Shown here: one piece after another, positions 1-7,142 of the stretch
How the letters are laid out: each line of letters starts with the position of its first letter
How positions within the stretch are numbered: position 1 is the stretch's first letter
Source of the DNA: an uncultured Lachnospiraceae bacterium
GTDB taxonomy: Bacteria > Bacillota > Clostridia > Lachnospirales > Lachnospiraceae
Assembly: GCA_902473545.1 (NCBI GenBank)
Contig: CABRSG010000078.1
Location: 1 to 9,537, forward strand
Length of the DNA stretch: 9,537 bases
Direction: 5' to 3'
Position numbers and translations under genes: made by a program
The notes under the pieces: model-generated
Seen by the model: only the letters and a program-made list of their open reading frames with translations
The model's database searches: none
What the model was told of the DNA's origin: nothing

Positions 1-758
1 CCAGCCGCTTTTTCACAGAGACGAACCAGATATTATACTCCGCCGACGTTGTCCGTCTGCACAGCGGGGAGGAAAACCGGATCGACATCAGCAATATGCG
101 CTCAAAGAAAAAAGAGCGGGAGCTGGTCGATAAATTCCTGCGCAGCGGTACGCTGGAGGAGGTCGGCAACTTCCTGGACGAGTACTTCCTGGACATCGGC
201 GAGCAGAATTACCAGTCGATGCTCTACCGCCAGTATGTGGTGATGGATCTTTATTTTATGACAACGGATTTTCTGGCGGGGCTGAACATCAGCACGGATG
301 ATATGCCGGAAAGCTGCCGGGACATCAATGAGATCGTGGCGATGGCAACCTCGCCGGAGAGTATGCGCGAACAGGTGAGCCGCTTATTTGTGGAAACCTT
401 AAAGCTGCGTGATCACCATTCCATGAAAAAATACAGTGCCGTGCTGGAGGAGGCGCGTAAATTCATCCAGGAAAATTATCAGCGGGAGGATATGTCCCTC
501 AACACGGTGGCGTCCCAGGTGAATATCAGCCCCAGCTACTTCAGCGCGATTTTCAGCGCGGAGACGGGGCAGACCTTTGTGGAATATCTGACGCAGGTGC
601 GTCTCGATAAGGCGAAGGAGCTGCTGATGTGCTCCAGTATGCGCACGGCGGAGATCGGCTACGAGGTAGGCTACAAGGACTCTCATTATTTCAGCTACAT
701 TTTCAAGAAAATCGTGGGCTGCAGCCCGAAGGATTATAAAAACCGCAGAAAAGAGTAG
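1..758 (+). CDS. AraC-family (YesN-like) DNA-binding response regulator, 5'-truncated by window edge
   Basis: The frame is open from base 3, so the gene starts before the window; 251 C-terminal residues are visible. The last ~105 residues form an AraC/XylS double helix-turn-helix: the first helix pair lies around SLNTVASQVNISPSYFSAIF and the second around TAEIGYEVGYKDSHYFSYIF, followed by the family's typical C-terminal SPKDYK. The preceding ~140 residues are a helical linker with a KKKERELVDKFL stretch, as is common in YesN-type regulators between receiver and output domains. The phospho-acceptor receiver domain would lie upstream and is not seen, so 'response regulator' is inferred from the linker and from the histidine kinase gene 5 nt downstream. 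Probable role: sugar-responsive activator of the adjacent ABC operon. The AraC-type DNA-binding domain is certain; the target is inference. An internal ATG at base 96 is not credible as the start because coding continues upstream of it. Confidence 0.9.
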   Translation, partial: SRFFTETNQILYSADVVRLHSGEENRIDISNMRSKKKERELVDKFLRSGTLEEVGNFLDEYFLDIGEQNYQSMLYRQYVVMDLYFMTTDFLAGLNISTDDMPESCRDINEIVAMATSPESMREQVSRLFVETLKLRDHHSMKKYSAVLEEARKFIQENYQREDMSLNTVASQVNISPSYFSAIFSAETGQTFVEYLTQVRLDKAKELLMCSSMRTAEIGYEVGYKDSHYFSYIFKKIVGCSPKDYKNRRKE

Positions 759-763
759 GAATT

Positions 764-2212
764 ATGACGCACAAAGGCTCTTCACTCAACAAACGCATCA
801 ATGTGCTGCTGGCGGTCTGCTTTGTGCCGCTGACGATCGTGGCAGTGTATCTGCTGTCTCTTGTGCTGCGCTTTTCCGACCGCTACGACGCGATCGTAGC
901 GAATATCACGCAGGCAAATGTGTACAACATCAGCTTCAAGGAGGATGTGGATTACACAATGTACGTTATCGTGGCGAACTCCGAGCGAGCGGCGGAGCTT
1001 GTGGATACGGAGCTTCCGAACCGCCTGATCACACAGGCGCGGGAGGCGTTTCAGGATCTGGCGGAAAAGGCGGACGGCGACTATGCCAGAAATCAGCTCG
1101 GCAGGATCGTGAAGTCGCTGGATATTCTGGAGGACCGGGTGGTGGAGATCAAGCAGGACGCGCAGATCAGCGGCATGTATGATAAAAATATGGAGCGTCT
1201 GGATTTGGATATCCGTATCCTCACGCAGCTTATACAGGAGCAGGTGCAGGAGTACATCTACTACGAGGCGACGAACCTGGAGGCGCTGCGCGAGGGCGTG
1301 CGCGCGGATGTGTCGCGGGCGGTGCAGATCAGCATTGTCATTTGCGCGGCGGTGCTTATTGGCGCGCTGTTTCTGGGCAGTAAGATCACCCATCACCTCA
1401 CGAATGGCATCCAGCAGCTCCGCACGGTGACGAGAAAGGCGGGGCGCGGGGACTTTACCGTACGCGCTGAGCTTGAAGAGAGCGATGAGGAGCTGGCGGA
1501 GCTGGGCGAGGGCTTCAATCAGATGGTCGAGCGCATCGGCAATCTGGTGGAGGATATCCGTGTGGAGCAGCTCAATTTGCGGGCCACAGAGCAGAAGCTT
1601 CTGCAGGCGCAGATCAATCCGCATTTCCTCTACAATACGCTGGATACGATCGTCTGGCTGGCGGAGGCGAACCAGACGGAGCAGGTGGTTATGATGGTGA
1701 CGGCGCTTTCTGATTTCTTCCGCACAACTTTGAGCAAGGGGCGCGACTATATCACGGTGCAGGAAGAGGAGTCGCACATCCGCAGCTATTTGAAGATCCA
1801 GCAGTTCCGCTACCAGGATATCCTCGACTACGAGATCGATATTCCGGAGGAAATGTACCATTATCAGATTTTAAAGCTGACGCTGCAGCCGCTTGTGGAA
1901 AACGCGCTCTATCACGGTATCAAAAACAAACGCGGCAAGGGACGCATCCTGGTGACCGGCTATCTGGAATCCGGCAGGATGGTGTTCCTCGTGCAGGACA
2001 ATGGGCAGGGCATGACCGGCGAGCGCCTGGCGCAGGTGCAGCGCGAGATGAACAAAAACGAGGCGGACAACGGCGATCCCTCCGGCTTCGGGCTGTTCAA
2101 CGTGGTCCAGCGCATCAAGCTCAACTATGGTGCACAATACGGCATCTGGATTTCCAGCACTTTTATGGAAGGAACCGAGGTCCGCGTGGAGCTTCCTGCT
2201 ATAAAAAACTAA
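764..2212 (+). CDS. YesM-type sensor histidine kinase (HAMP, His_kinase, HATPase_c)
   Basis: A 482-residue membrane kinase. A transmembrane segment lies at about residues 13-36, followed by a ~150-residue, mostly helical extracytoplasmic domain rich in acidic residues, a second transmembrane segment at about 186-207, and a HAMP linker to ~262. The phospho-acceptor region reads QAQINPHFLYNTLD with His287, the hallmark of the LytS/YesM family. The ATP-binding domain has an N box, LVENALYHGIKNK (Asn380), a G1 box, DNGQGM (Asp412), and a GFGLFNV G2 box. It should autophosphorylate and pass phosphate to the regulator encoded just upstream; the 5-nt gap indicates one transcript. The ribosome-binding site is weak and overlaps the regulator's stop codon, suggesting translational coupling. 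The sensing domain does not obviously resemble the Cache domains frequent in this family, so the ligand cannot be read from sequence; a sugar or a loaded binding protein is likely from context. GCG and CTG codons dominate, unlike the gene after it. Confidence 0.95.
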   Translation: MTHKGSSLNKRINVLLAVCFVPLTIVAVYLLSLVLRFSDRYDAIVANITQANVYNISFKEDVDYTMYVIVANSERAAELVDTELPNRLITQAREAFQDLAEKADGDYARNQLGRIVKSLDILEDRVVEIKQDAQISGMYDKNMERLDLDIRILTQLIQEQVQEYIYYEATNLEALREGVRADVSRAVQISIVICAAVLIGALFLGSKITHHLTNGIQQLRTVTRKAGRGDFTVRAELEESDEELAELGEGFNQMVERIGNLVEDIRVEQLNLRATEQKLLQAQINPHFLYNTLDTIVWLAEANQTEQVVMMVTALSDFFRTTLSKGRDYITVQEEESHIRSYLKIQQFRYQDILDYEIDIPEEMYHYQILKLTLQPLVENALYHGIKNKRGKGRILVTGYLESGRMVFLVQDNGQGMTGERLAQVQREMNKNEADNGDPSGFGLFNVVQRIKLNYGAQYGIWISSTFMEGTEVRVELPAIKN

Positions 2213-2221
2213 CTTTTATCT

Positions 2222-2288
2222 AAAAAAAACCAACTTTGGAAGAAAAAACATACAAAATCACCAAAAAATATTGTACGAATTTAGAAAA
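2222..2288. promoter_or_regulatory. Helically phased A-tracts (probable curved DNA upstream of the importer promoter)
   Basis: A-runs lie at 2222-2229, 2243-2248, 2254-2257, 2263-2268 and 2285-2288. Their centres are separated by 20, 10, 10 and 21 bp, close to whole helical turns, with a short T-run at 2235-2237 in the first gap. In-phase A-tracts bend DNA and, upstream of a promoter, can act as UP-like elements or help activators contact polymerase. The phasing is seen directly; the function is inferred. Confidence 0.6.
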
Positions 2289-2296
2289 TCCTTCTG

Positions 2297-2325
2297 TTTC
2301 TTTTTTTAGCCGGACGGTGTAAACT
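2297..2325 (+). promoter_or_regulatory. Probable activator-dependent promoter of the sugar importer operon
   Basis: A -10-like TAAACT at 2320-2325 has a poor -35 (TTTCTT, 2297-2302) 17 bp upstream. A weak -35 beside a strong ribosome-binding site and highly optimised gene suits a promoter that needs an activator, plausibly the AraC-type regulator encoded upstream. Transcription would start near 2332, giving a ~50-nt leader with a small AGCC/GGCT hairpin at its 5' end (2334-2346) and AGGAGG at 2366-2371. The octamer TAGCCGGA occurs at 2307-2314 and 2333-2340, on either side of the -10, and could be operator half-sites. The assignment is by pattern only. Confidence 0.45.
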
Positions 2326-2380
2326 ACTACCATAGCCGGAAGGGCTGGAGAACGAAAAAAAGAACAGGAGGATTTTTCAA

Positions 2381-3367
2381 ATGAACAAAAAGGTTTTAGG
2401 TATGTTAGCTTGCACAGCAGTTGCTGCTTCTATGGCAGTTGGTGTATCCGCAGAGGGCGACCTGATTACGATCGGCTACGCACAGGTAGGACATGAGTCT
2501 GACTGGCGTACAGCAAACACCAAGAATTATGAGGATGTTTTCTCAGAGGCAAACGGATATGAGCTGTCCCTGATCGACTGCGACAACGACAACGCAAAGC
2601 AGCTGGAAGCAGTTCGTAACTTCATCACACAGGGAATGGACTACATCGTTATCGCTCCGATCCAGTCCGCAGGATGGGATACGGTACTTCAGGAAGCACA
2701 GGATGCAGGCATCCCGGTTATCATCGCTGACCGTGAGATCGAAGCAGACGCTTCCATGTATGACGCATGGGTTGGAACCGCTCCGTATGATGAGGGTGTT
2801 ACAGCAGGAAACTGGCTGGCAGAACAGCTTGACGGCGCAGAAGCAAAGATTCTTCAGATCGAAGGTTCTGTAGGCGCATCCGCAGCAATCGGACGTACAG
2901 ATGGTTTCGCAGAGGTTATGGCAGAGCATTCCGAGTGGGAGCTGCTGGATTCTCAGTCCGGTGATTTCACACAGGACGGCGGACAGGCTGTTATGGAATC
3001 CTTCATCAAGACCTATGAAGGACAGTTCAACGTAGTTGTTTGCCAGAATGATAACGAAGCATACGGCGCAATGGATGCAATGGATGCTGCAGGTATTACA
3101 TATGGTGTTGGCGGCGATGTTATCCTTATCTCCTACGATGCTACACATGACGGACTTCAGTACACACTGGACGGCAAGATCAATCTTGACGTAGAGTGCA
3201 ACCCGATTCAGGCTGAAACAGTTAAGGGCGTTATCGAGCAGATGGAAGCTGGCGAAGAGTTCGAAGCAACCACACTTATCACAGATGAAGCATTCTGTGC
3301 ACCGGGTATCGAGAGCGAATTCGCAACAACTATGACAGACGAGATCCTGGCAGGTCGTGCATACTAA
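2381..3367 (+). CDS. ytfQ: Sugar ABC transporter substrate-binding protein, YtfQ-like (galactofuranose-type)
   Basis: A 328-residue periplasmic-binding-protein type 1 sugar receptor. An N-terminal signal peptide (MNKK, then a hydrophobic core) ends in VSA-EG, giving a likely type I cleavage after Ala24. Family landmarks are the QVGHESDWR strand-loop (residues 35-43), DYIVIAP, GIPVII-DR (Asp117-Arg118), IEGSVGASAAIGRTDGF, SGDFTQ and CQNDNEAYGAMDA. These match, from memory, the corresponding blocks of E. coli YtfQ, which binds galactofuranose; the exact sugar here is inferred. AGGAGG at 2366-2371, 9 nt before the ATG, fixes the start. The gene precedes the ATPase and permease genes, from which a hairpin terminator separates it, so more of this protein than of the membrane components is expected. 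Its codons (GCA, GTT, GGT-rich) differ from the GCG/CTG-rich neighbours, as in very highly expressed genes. It is odd in lacking a convincing lipobox: the only early Cys (Cys11, in MLAC) lies too near the N-terminus with a poor consensus. Confidence 0.9.
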   Translation: MNKKVLGMLACTAVAASMAVGVSAEGDLITIGYAQVGHESDWRTANTKNYEDVFSEANGYELSLIDCDNDNAKQLEAVRNFITQGMDYIVIAPIQSAGWDTVLQEAQDAGIPVIIADREIEADASMYDAWVGTAPYDEGVTAGNWLAEQLDGAEAKILQIEGSVGASAAIGRTDGFAEVMAEHSEWELLDSQSGDFTQDGGQAVMESFIKTYEGQFNVVVCQNDNEAYGAMDAMDAAGITYGVGGDVILISYDATHDGLQYTLDGKINLDVECNPIQAETVKGVIEQMEAGEEFEATTLITDEAFCAPGIESEFATTMTDEILAGRAY

Positions 3368-3404
3368 TTTCTGCTGACTGATTCAGATCAAGTGAAAGAA
3401 ACGG

Positions 3405-3447
3405 GAGGGGAGAGCATCCCAGTAAATGGGTACCTCCCCTCTTTTTT
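3405..3447 (+). terminator. Intercistronic hairpin with T-run between binding-protein and ATPase genes
   Basis: GAGGGGAG (3405-3412) pairs perfectly with CTCCCCTC (3434-3441), with an inner CCCA/TGGG pairing in the loop, and six T follow (3442-3447). This has the form of an intrinsic terminator, but the next gene's ribosome-binding site follows within 20 bp and no promoter is evident in between. It is therefore probably a partial terminator or 3'-end stabiliser that lets most transcripts end after the binding-protein gene while some read through to the ATPase and permeases. Confidence 0.8.
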
Positions 3448-3457
3448 ATGGTGTAGG

Positions 3458-3464
3458 AAGGAGG
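3458..3464 (+). promoter_or_regulatory. Ribosome-binding site of the ATPase gene
   Basis: AAGGAGG ends 4 nt before GTG 3469 and 7 nt before TTG 3472. The spacing slightly favours the TTG, so the true start is one of these two adjacent non-ATG codons. The in-frame ATG at 3496 has no such site. Confidence 0.7.
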
Positions 3465-3468
3465 AAAT

Positions 3469-4995
3469 GTGTTGGAAGCTGGTGTAGTATTAAAAATGCA
3501 GGGAATCTGCATGACATTCCCTGGCGTAAAAGCGCTTGACCATGCCTGCCTTACTTTGAGGAAAGGCGAAATACGTGCACTGATGGGTGAAAACGGAGCC
3601 GGCAAATCGACGCTTATCAAGTGCCTGACCGGTGTAAATAAATTTGAAGCCGGAGAGATTTATCTGGATGGTTTTGATAAGCCGATTGTAAATAAGGACA
3701 CGATGGATGCACAGAATAAAGGAATCGCGACCGTGTACCAGGAAGTAAACCTGTGTCCGAACCTTTCTGTTGCGGAAAATCTTTATATCGGCAGAGAGCC
3801 GCTGACAAAAATCGGTACGGTAAACAGAAAGGCAATGAACAAGCAGGCGGAAGAGCTCATGAAAGAGCTGGAGCTTGACGTTGATGTGACAAGAAATCTG
3901 GAAGATTATTCGCTGGCGCTGCAGCAGATGATCGCAATTGCACGTGCGGTGGATATGGACAGCAAGGTGCTGATTCTGGATGAGCCGACTTCTTCTCTGG
4001 ACGACCGTGAAGTGGAAAAGCTGTTTGTGATGATGCGCCGTCTGAAAGCAAAAGGGGTGGGCATCATCTTTGTAACCCATTTCCTCGAGCAGGTGTATGC
4101 GGTGTGCGACGCAATCACAGTGCTCAGAAACGGACAGCTTGTCGGTGAGTACGACATTGCAGATCTGCCGCGCGTAAAGCTGGTAGCGGCGATGATGGGT
4201 AAAGACTTTGATGACCTTGCTTCGATTAAGAAAGAAGGAAGCGGCGACAAGCGCAAAGAGCCGCTGGTAATTGAGGCGAAGGGAATGAGCCATGCAGGAA
4301 CGATTAAACCGTTTGACCTGGATATCCACAAAGGAGAGGTTATCGGTCTGACCGGTCTTCTGGGCTCCGGGCGCAGCGAGCTGGCGCGCGTTATCTACGG
4401 CGCGGACAGAAACCAGACCGGTACGCTGAAGGTAAATGGAAAAGAAGTAAAGATTAAAAATCCGATTGACGCTATGAATCTGGGCATGGGACTTCTCCCG
4501 GATGACCGGAAAGCGGAGGGTATTATCGGAGATTTATCTGTGCGTGAAAATATCATTCTGGCACTCCAGGCGAAGGCGGGCATCATGAAGCGCATTCCGA
4601 TGGCGAAGCAGATTGAAATTGCGGATAAGTATATCGAGTTGCTGCAGATTAAGACGGCAAGCCGTGAAACGCTGATCAAGCAGCTCTCCGGCGGTAACCA
4701 GCAGAAGGTAATTCTGGCGCGCTGGCTGGCGACGGATCCGGATTTCCTTATTCTGGATGAGCCGACACGCGGTATTGATATCGGAACAAAGACAGAAATC
4801 CAGAAGCTGGTTCTGAAGCTGGCGGACGAAGGAAAGAGCCTGATTTTCATCTCATCGGAAATTGAAGAAATGCTTCGTACCTGCAACCGTATGGCGGTTC
4901 TGCGCGACGGCGCCAAGGTGGGAGAGATTGAGGAAAGGGATATGAACCAGATGAATGTCATGAAAGCAATTGCAGGAGGTGACAGTAATGAGTAG
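3469..4995 (+). CDS. ytfR: Sugar ABC transporter ATP-binding protein, two nucleotide-binding domains (YtfR-like)
   Basis: A 508-residue tandem ATPase of the RbsA/MglA/YtfR class that powers import through the two permeases encoded next; it acts on the cytoplasmic face. Domain 1 has Walker A GENGAGKST (residues 40-48), a diverged signature LALQQM (149-154) and Walker B LILDEP with Glu172. Domain 2 has the degenerate Walker A GSGRSE, in which Arg302 replaces the usual Lys, as is normal for the second half in this family, then LSGGNQQKV (406-414) and LILDEPTRGID (427-437). The VRENIILALQA block is, from memory, identical to E. coli YtfR, which supports YtfR over RbsA or XylG. The start is GTG 3469 or TTG 3472. 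The end overlaps the first permease by 8 nt, indicating translational coupling. Transcription from the binding-protein promoter must pass the hairpin at 3405-3447. Confidence 0.95.
   Translation: MLEAGVVLKMQGICMTFPGVKALDHACLTLRKGEIRALMGENGAGKSTLIKCLTGVNKFEAGEIYLDGFDKPIVNKDTMDAQNKGIATVYQEVNLCPNLSVAENLYIGREPLTKIGTVNRKAMNKQAEELMKELELDVDVTRNLEDYSLALQQMIAIARAVDMDSKVLILDEPTSSLDDREVEKLFVMMRRLKAKGVGIIFVTHFLEQVYAVCDAITVLRNGQLVGEYDIADLPRVKLVAAMMGKDFDDLASIKKEGSGDKRKEPLVIEAKGMSHAGTIKPFDLDIHKGEVIGLTGLLGSGRSELARVIYGADRNQTGTLKVNGKEVKIKNPIDAMNLGMGLLPDDRKAEGIIGDLSVRENIILALQAKAGIMKRIPMAKQIEIADKYIELLQIKTASRETLIKQLSGGNQQKVILARWLATDPDFLILDEPTRGIDIGTKTEIQKLVLKLADEGKSLIFISSEIEEMLRTCNRMAVLRDGAKVGEIEERDMNQMNVMKAIAGGDSNE
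4975..4979 (+). promoter_or_regulatory. Ribosome-binding site deciding the first permease start
   Basis: GGAGG lies inside the end of the ATPase gene, 8 nt before ATG 4988. A longer reading frame from TTG 4970 would place this site within the coding sequence, so ATG 4988 is preferred. Confidence 0.8.
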
Positions 4996-6055
4996 TTTGA
5001 AAAAGATAACGCAGAAGCGTCTGTTCCTTCCGATTTTCAGTATGATTCTCGTTATGCTGATTAACGTAGTCTACGATGTGGCATGTGGAAACCCGCCGCT
5101 TAATTTCTTTACGATTACCATTAAAAACGGAGTGCTGTACGGTCGTCTGATCGATATCCTGAACCGCGGAACGGAAGCGGCGATCCTTGCAATCGGTATG
5201 ACGCTGGTAGTATCTTCTTCTGCAGGAACAGATATTTCGGTAGGTTCCGTTATGAGTCTGTACGGCGGTATGTGCTGTATGCTGCTGGCAGGATACGGAA
5301 ATACCAATGTATCCAATTATGCGGTTCCGCTGATTGTCGGTATTGGCGCAGGTCTCTTAACTGCCTGTGTCTGCGGTCTGTTTAATGGATTTCTGGTTGC
5401 CTATATGAATATCCAGCCTATGGTGGCGACGCTGATACTATGGTCGGCGGGGCGAGCCATCGGTCTGCTTCTGTGCAACAGCCAGATCGTGTATGTGCGT
5501 GTGCCGTCCTTCCAGAGAATCGGCGGTTACGTAGGATTTATGCCGACTCCGATCATTATTGCGGCGGTTTGTATTCTGGTCGCGGCGCTGGTACTGAAAT
5601 TTACAGCGCTTGGCACTTATATCCAGAGCGTCGGCATCAATAAGAAGGCTTCCCGTATCGCCGGATTTAATTCCGCAAAGATCATTCTTCTCTGCTACGT
5701 TATCTGCGGTCTCTGTGCAGGTCTGGCAGGTATGGTGGCAACCTCCCGCATTTATTCTGCCGATACAAATAACATCGGTCTGAACATGGAGCTGGATGCG
5801 ATCCTGGCGGTTGCACTCGGCGGCAACAGCCTTGGCGGCGGTAAGTTTAACCTGGCAGGCTCTCTGATCGGTGCCTACACGATTCAGGCGATCGATACGA
5901 CGCTGCTGGCGCTCGGCGTATCCACGGCGCAGTCCCCGGTATTTAAGGCAATCGTCGTAATTCTGATCGTTGTTATCCAGTCGGAACCGGCAAAGGATTT
6001 CTTTAAGAGACTGGGCAAAAAGAGAGAAATGGCAAAGGGGGCGACACAGGCATGA
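4988..6055 (+). CDS. ytfT: Sugar ABC transporter permease (YtfT-like)
   Basis: A 355-residue polytopic membrane protein of the BPD_transp_2 (RbsC/AraH/YtfT) family with about nine to ten hydrophobic segments, forming half of the import channel. The block GRLIDILNRGTEAAILAIGM and the later LELDAILAV-like region (MELDAILAVALGGNSLGGG) correspond to E. coli YtfT as remembered. SAGTDISVGS (residues 78-87) stands where most relatives, including the second permease here, have a GGIDLSVGS-like motif: Gly-Ile is replaced by Gly-Thr and the first Gly by Ala, in a loop conserved across the family. The start overlaps the ATPase gene by 8 nt and the stop overlaps the next permease as ATGA, so the three genes form one coupled unit. 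Sugar identity is inferred from the YtfT match; membrane-permease identity is secure. Confidence 0.93.
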   Translation: MSSLKKITQKRLFLPIFSMILVMLINVVYDVACGNPPLNFFTITIKNGVLYGRLIDILNRGTEAAILAIGMTLVVSSSAGTDISVGSVMSLYGGMCCMLLAGYGNTNVSNYAVPLIVGIGAGLLTACVCGLFNGFLVAYMNIQPMVATLILWSAGRAIGLLLCNSQIVYVRVPSFQRIGGYVGFMPTPIIIAAVCILVAALVLKFTALGTYIQSVGINKKASRIAGFNSAKIILLCYVICGLCAGLAGMVATSRIYSADTNNIGLNMELDAILAVALGGNSLGGGKFNLAGSLIGAYTIQAIDTTLLALGVSTAQSPVFKAIVVILIVVIQSEPAKDFFKRLGKKREMAKGATQA

Positions 6056-7065
6056 AGAAAAAGATAAACAGCAATAGTCTGTTGCTGCTGATTACCGTTG
6101 TGCTGTTTATAGTGATGTATGCAGCCGGATGTATCGTTTATGCGTCCAAGGGATTTACCCATTTGCAGACGTTCCTCAATATTCTGATTAACAATGCCGG
6201 ACTTATCTGCGTCGCCAGTGGTATGACCTGCGTCATGCTGACGGGAGGTATTGATATCTCGGTTGGCTCTCTGGTTGCGATGGACTGTATGATTCTGGCG
6301 GTCGGCATTGAGCAGTGGGGCTGGAGCAGCCCGGCGCTGATGCTGCTTGTTCTGGCAATCGGTCTGGTTTTCGGTCTGGTACAGGGCTTCTGTATCGCTT
6401 ATCTGGATATCCAGCCGTTCATCGTTACGATGGCAGGTATGTTCTTTGCCAGAGGTATGACGGCGGTAATCTGCAGAAACCAGGTAAGTATTGTTTCTGA
6501 TAAGATATTTACCACGCTGTCAAGTCTGAAGATTGAGCTTCCGTTTGGCGGCTATGAGAACAAGAAGGGCATTATGCAGATGCCGTATCTGCGTGTAACG
6601 GTTATCGTTGCACTGATTGTGGTGGTACTTGTTTACTTGATGCTGAAATATACGAAGTTCGGACGCAGCATCTATGCAATCGGCGGCAACCAGCAGTCCG
6701 CTACGCTGATGGGACTGAACGTAAAGAAAACAAAGCTGAAGGCATATGTCCTTTCCAGCTTCCTCACCTCGATCGGCGGAATCTGCTACTGTCTGAATAC
6801 GATGGCGGGCACCACGCAGCAGGCACAGGGCCTGGAAATGAGCGCGATTTCTTCGGCGGTTATCGGCGGTACGCTGCTGACAGGCGGTGTCGGAAACGTG
6901 TTCGGTTCTCTTGTGGGTGTGCTGATTAACGGTACCATTTCGTCGCTGGTTAAGACGAACGGTAAGCTGATTAGCTCCTGGTCGAATATTATTACGGCAA
7001 TCCTGCTGTGCTTCTTTATCATTCTGCAGAGTATTTTTGCGAAAATCAAGGACAGCAAGAAATAA
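6052..7065 (+). CDS. yjfF: Sugar ABC transporter permease (YjfF-like)
   Basis: A 337-residue polytopic membrane protein, the second subunit of the heterodimeric channel. It carries TGGIDISVGS (residues 64-73), the block IQPFIVTMAGMFFARGM, IYAIGGNQQSATLMG and AVIGGTLLTGGVGNVFGSLVG. These parallel, from memory, YjfF of E. coli (ITLAGMFFLRG, VYAIGGNATSANLMG, VVIGGTLLSGGVGTVLG), giving good support for YjfF rather than a generic RbsC. The ATG overlaps the preceding TGA stop (ATGA, 6052-6055), with AAAGGGGG about 10 nt upstream as ribosome-binding site. It is the last gene of the operon; a strong terminator starts 20 nt after its stop. Confidence 0.93.
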   Translation: MKKKINSNSLLLLITVVLFIVMYAAGCIVYASKGFTHLQTFLNILINNAGLICVASGMTCVMLTGGIDISVGSLVAMDCMILAVGIEQWGWSSPALMLLVLAIGLVFGLVQGFCIAYLDIQPFIVTMAGMFFARGMTAVICRNQVSIVSDKIFTTLSSLKIELPFGGYENKKGIMQMPYLRVTVIVALIVVVLVYLMLKYTKFGRSIYAIGGNQQSATLMGLNVKKTKLKAYVLSSFLTSIGGICYCLNTMAGTTQQAQGLEMSAISSAVIGGTLLTGGVGNVFGSLVGVLINGTISSLVKTNGKLISSWSNIITAILLCFFIILQSIFAKIKDSKK

Positions 7066-7084
7066 CATATGAAAATTTTTGGGC

Positions 7085-7114
7085 GAGGAACCGCGGTTAG
7101 CGGTTCCTCTTTTT
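7085..7114 (+). terminator. Rho-independent terminator of the importer operon
   Basis: GAGGAACCGC (7085-7094) and GCGGTTCCTC (7100-7109) form a perfect 10-bp stem with a 5-nt loop, followed by TTTTT. This separates the importer operon from the second binding-protein gene. Confidence 0.95.
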
Positions 7115-7142
7115 GAAGATAACTGGGTGCCAGGAAATTGTA

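Noticed and set aside
782..1861. Long minus-strand open frame (359 codons) opposite the histidine kinase gene
   Set aside because: Its product is a low-complexity Leu/Arg/His-rich sequence with no recognisable domain, and the + strand encodes a clear kinase. High GC at third positions leaves the opposite strand open by chance.
2198..2222. ATAAAA/TTTTAT inverted repeat at the end of the histidine kinase gene as a terminator
   Set aside because: The stem is entirely A-T pairs and overlaps the stop codon, so it is too weak to call a terminator.
2213..2380. CcpA catabolite-repression (cre) site in the importer promoter region
   Set aside because: No stretch fits the cre consensus closely enough on either strand.
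2543..3148. Cys-rich minus-strand frame opposite the first binding-protein gene
   Set aside because: The cysteines come from reverse reading of GCA-rich alanine codons; no start signal or conserved motif is present.
3490..4329. Minus-strand open frame (279 codons) opposite the ATPase gene
   Set aside because: It mirrors the ATPase coding sequence; the product is rich in His and Cys without domain structure.
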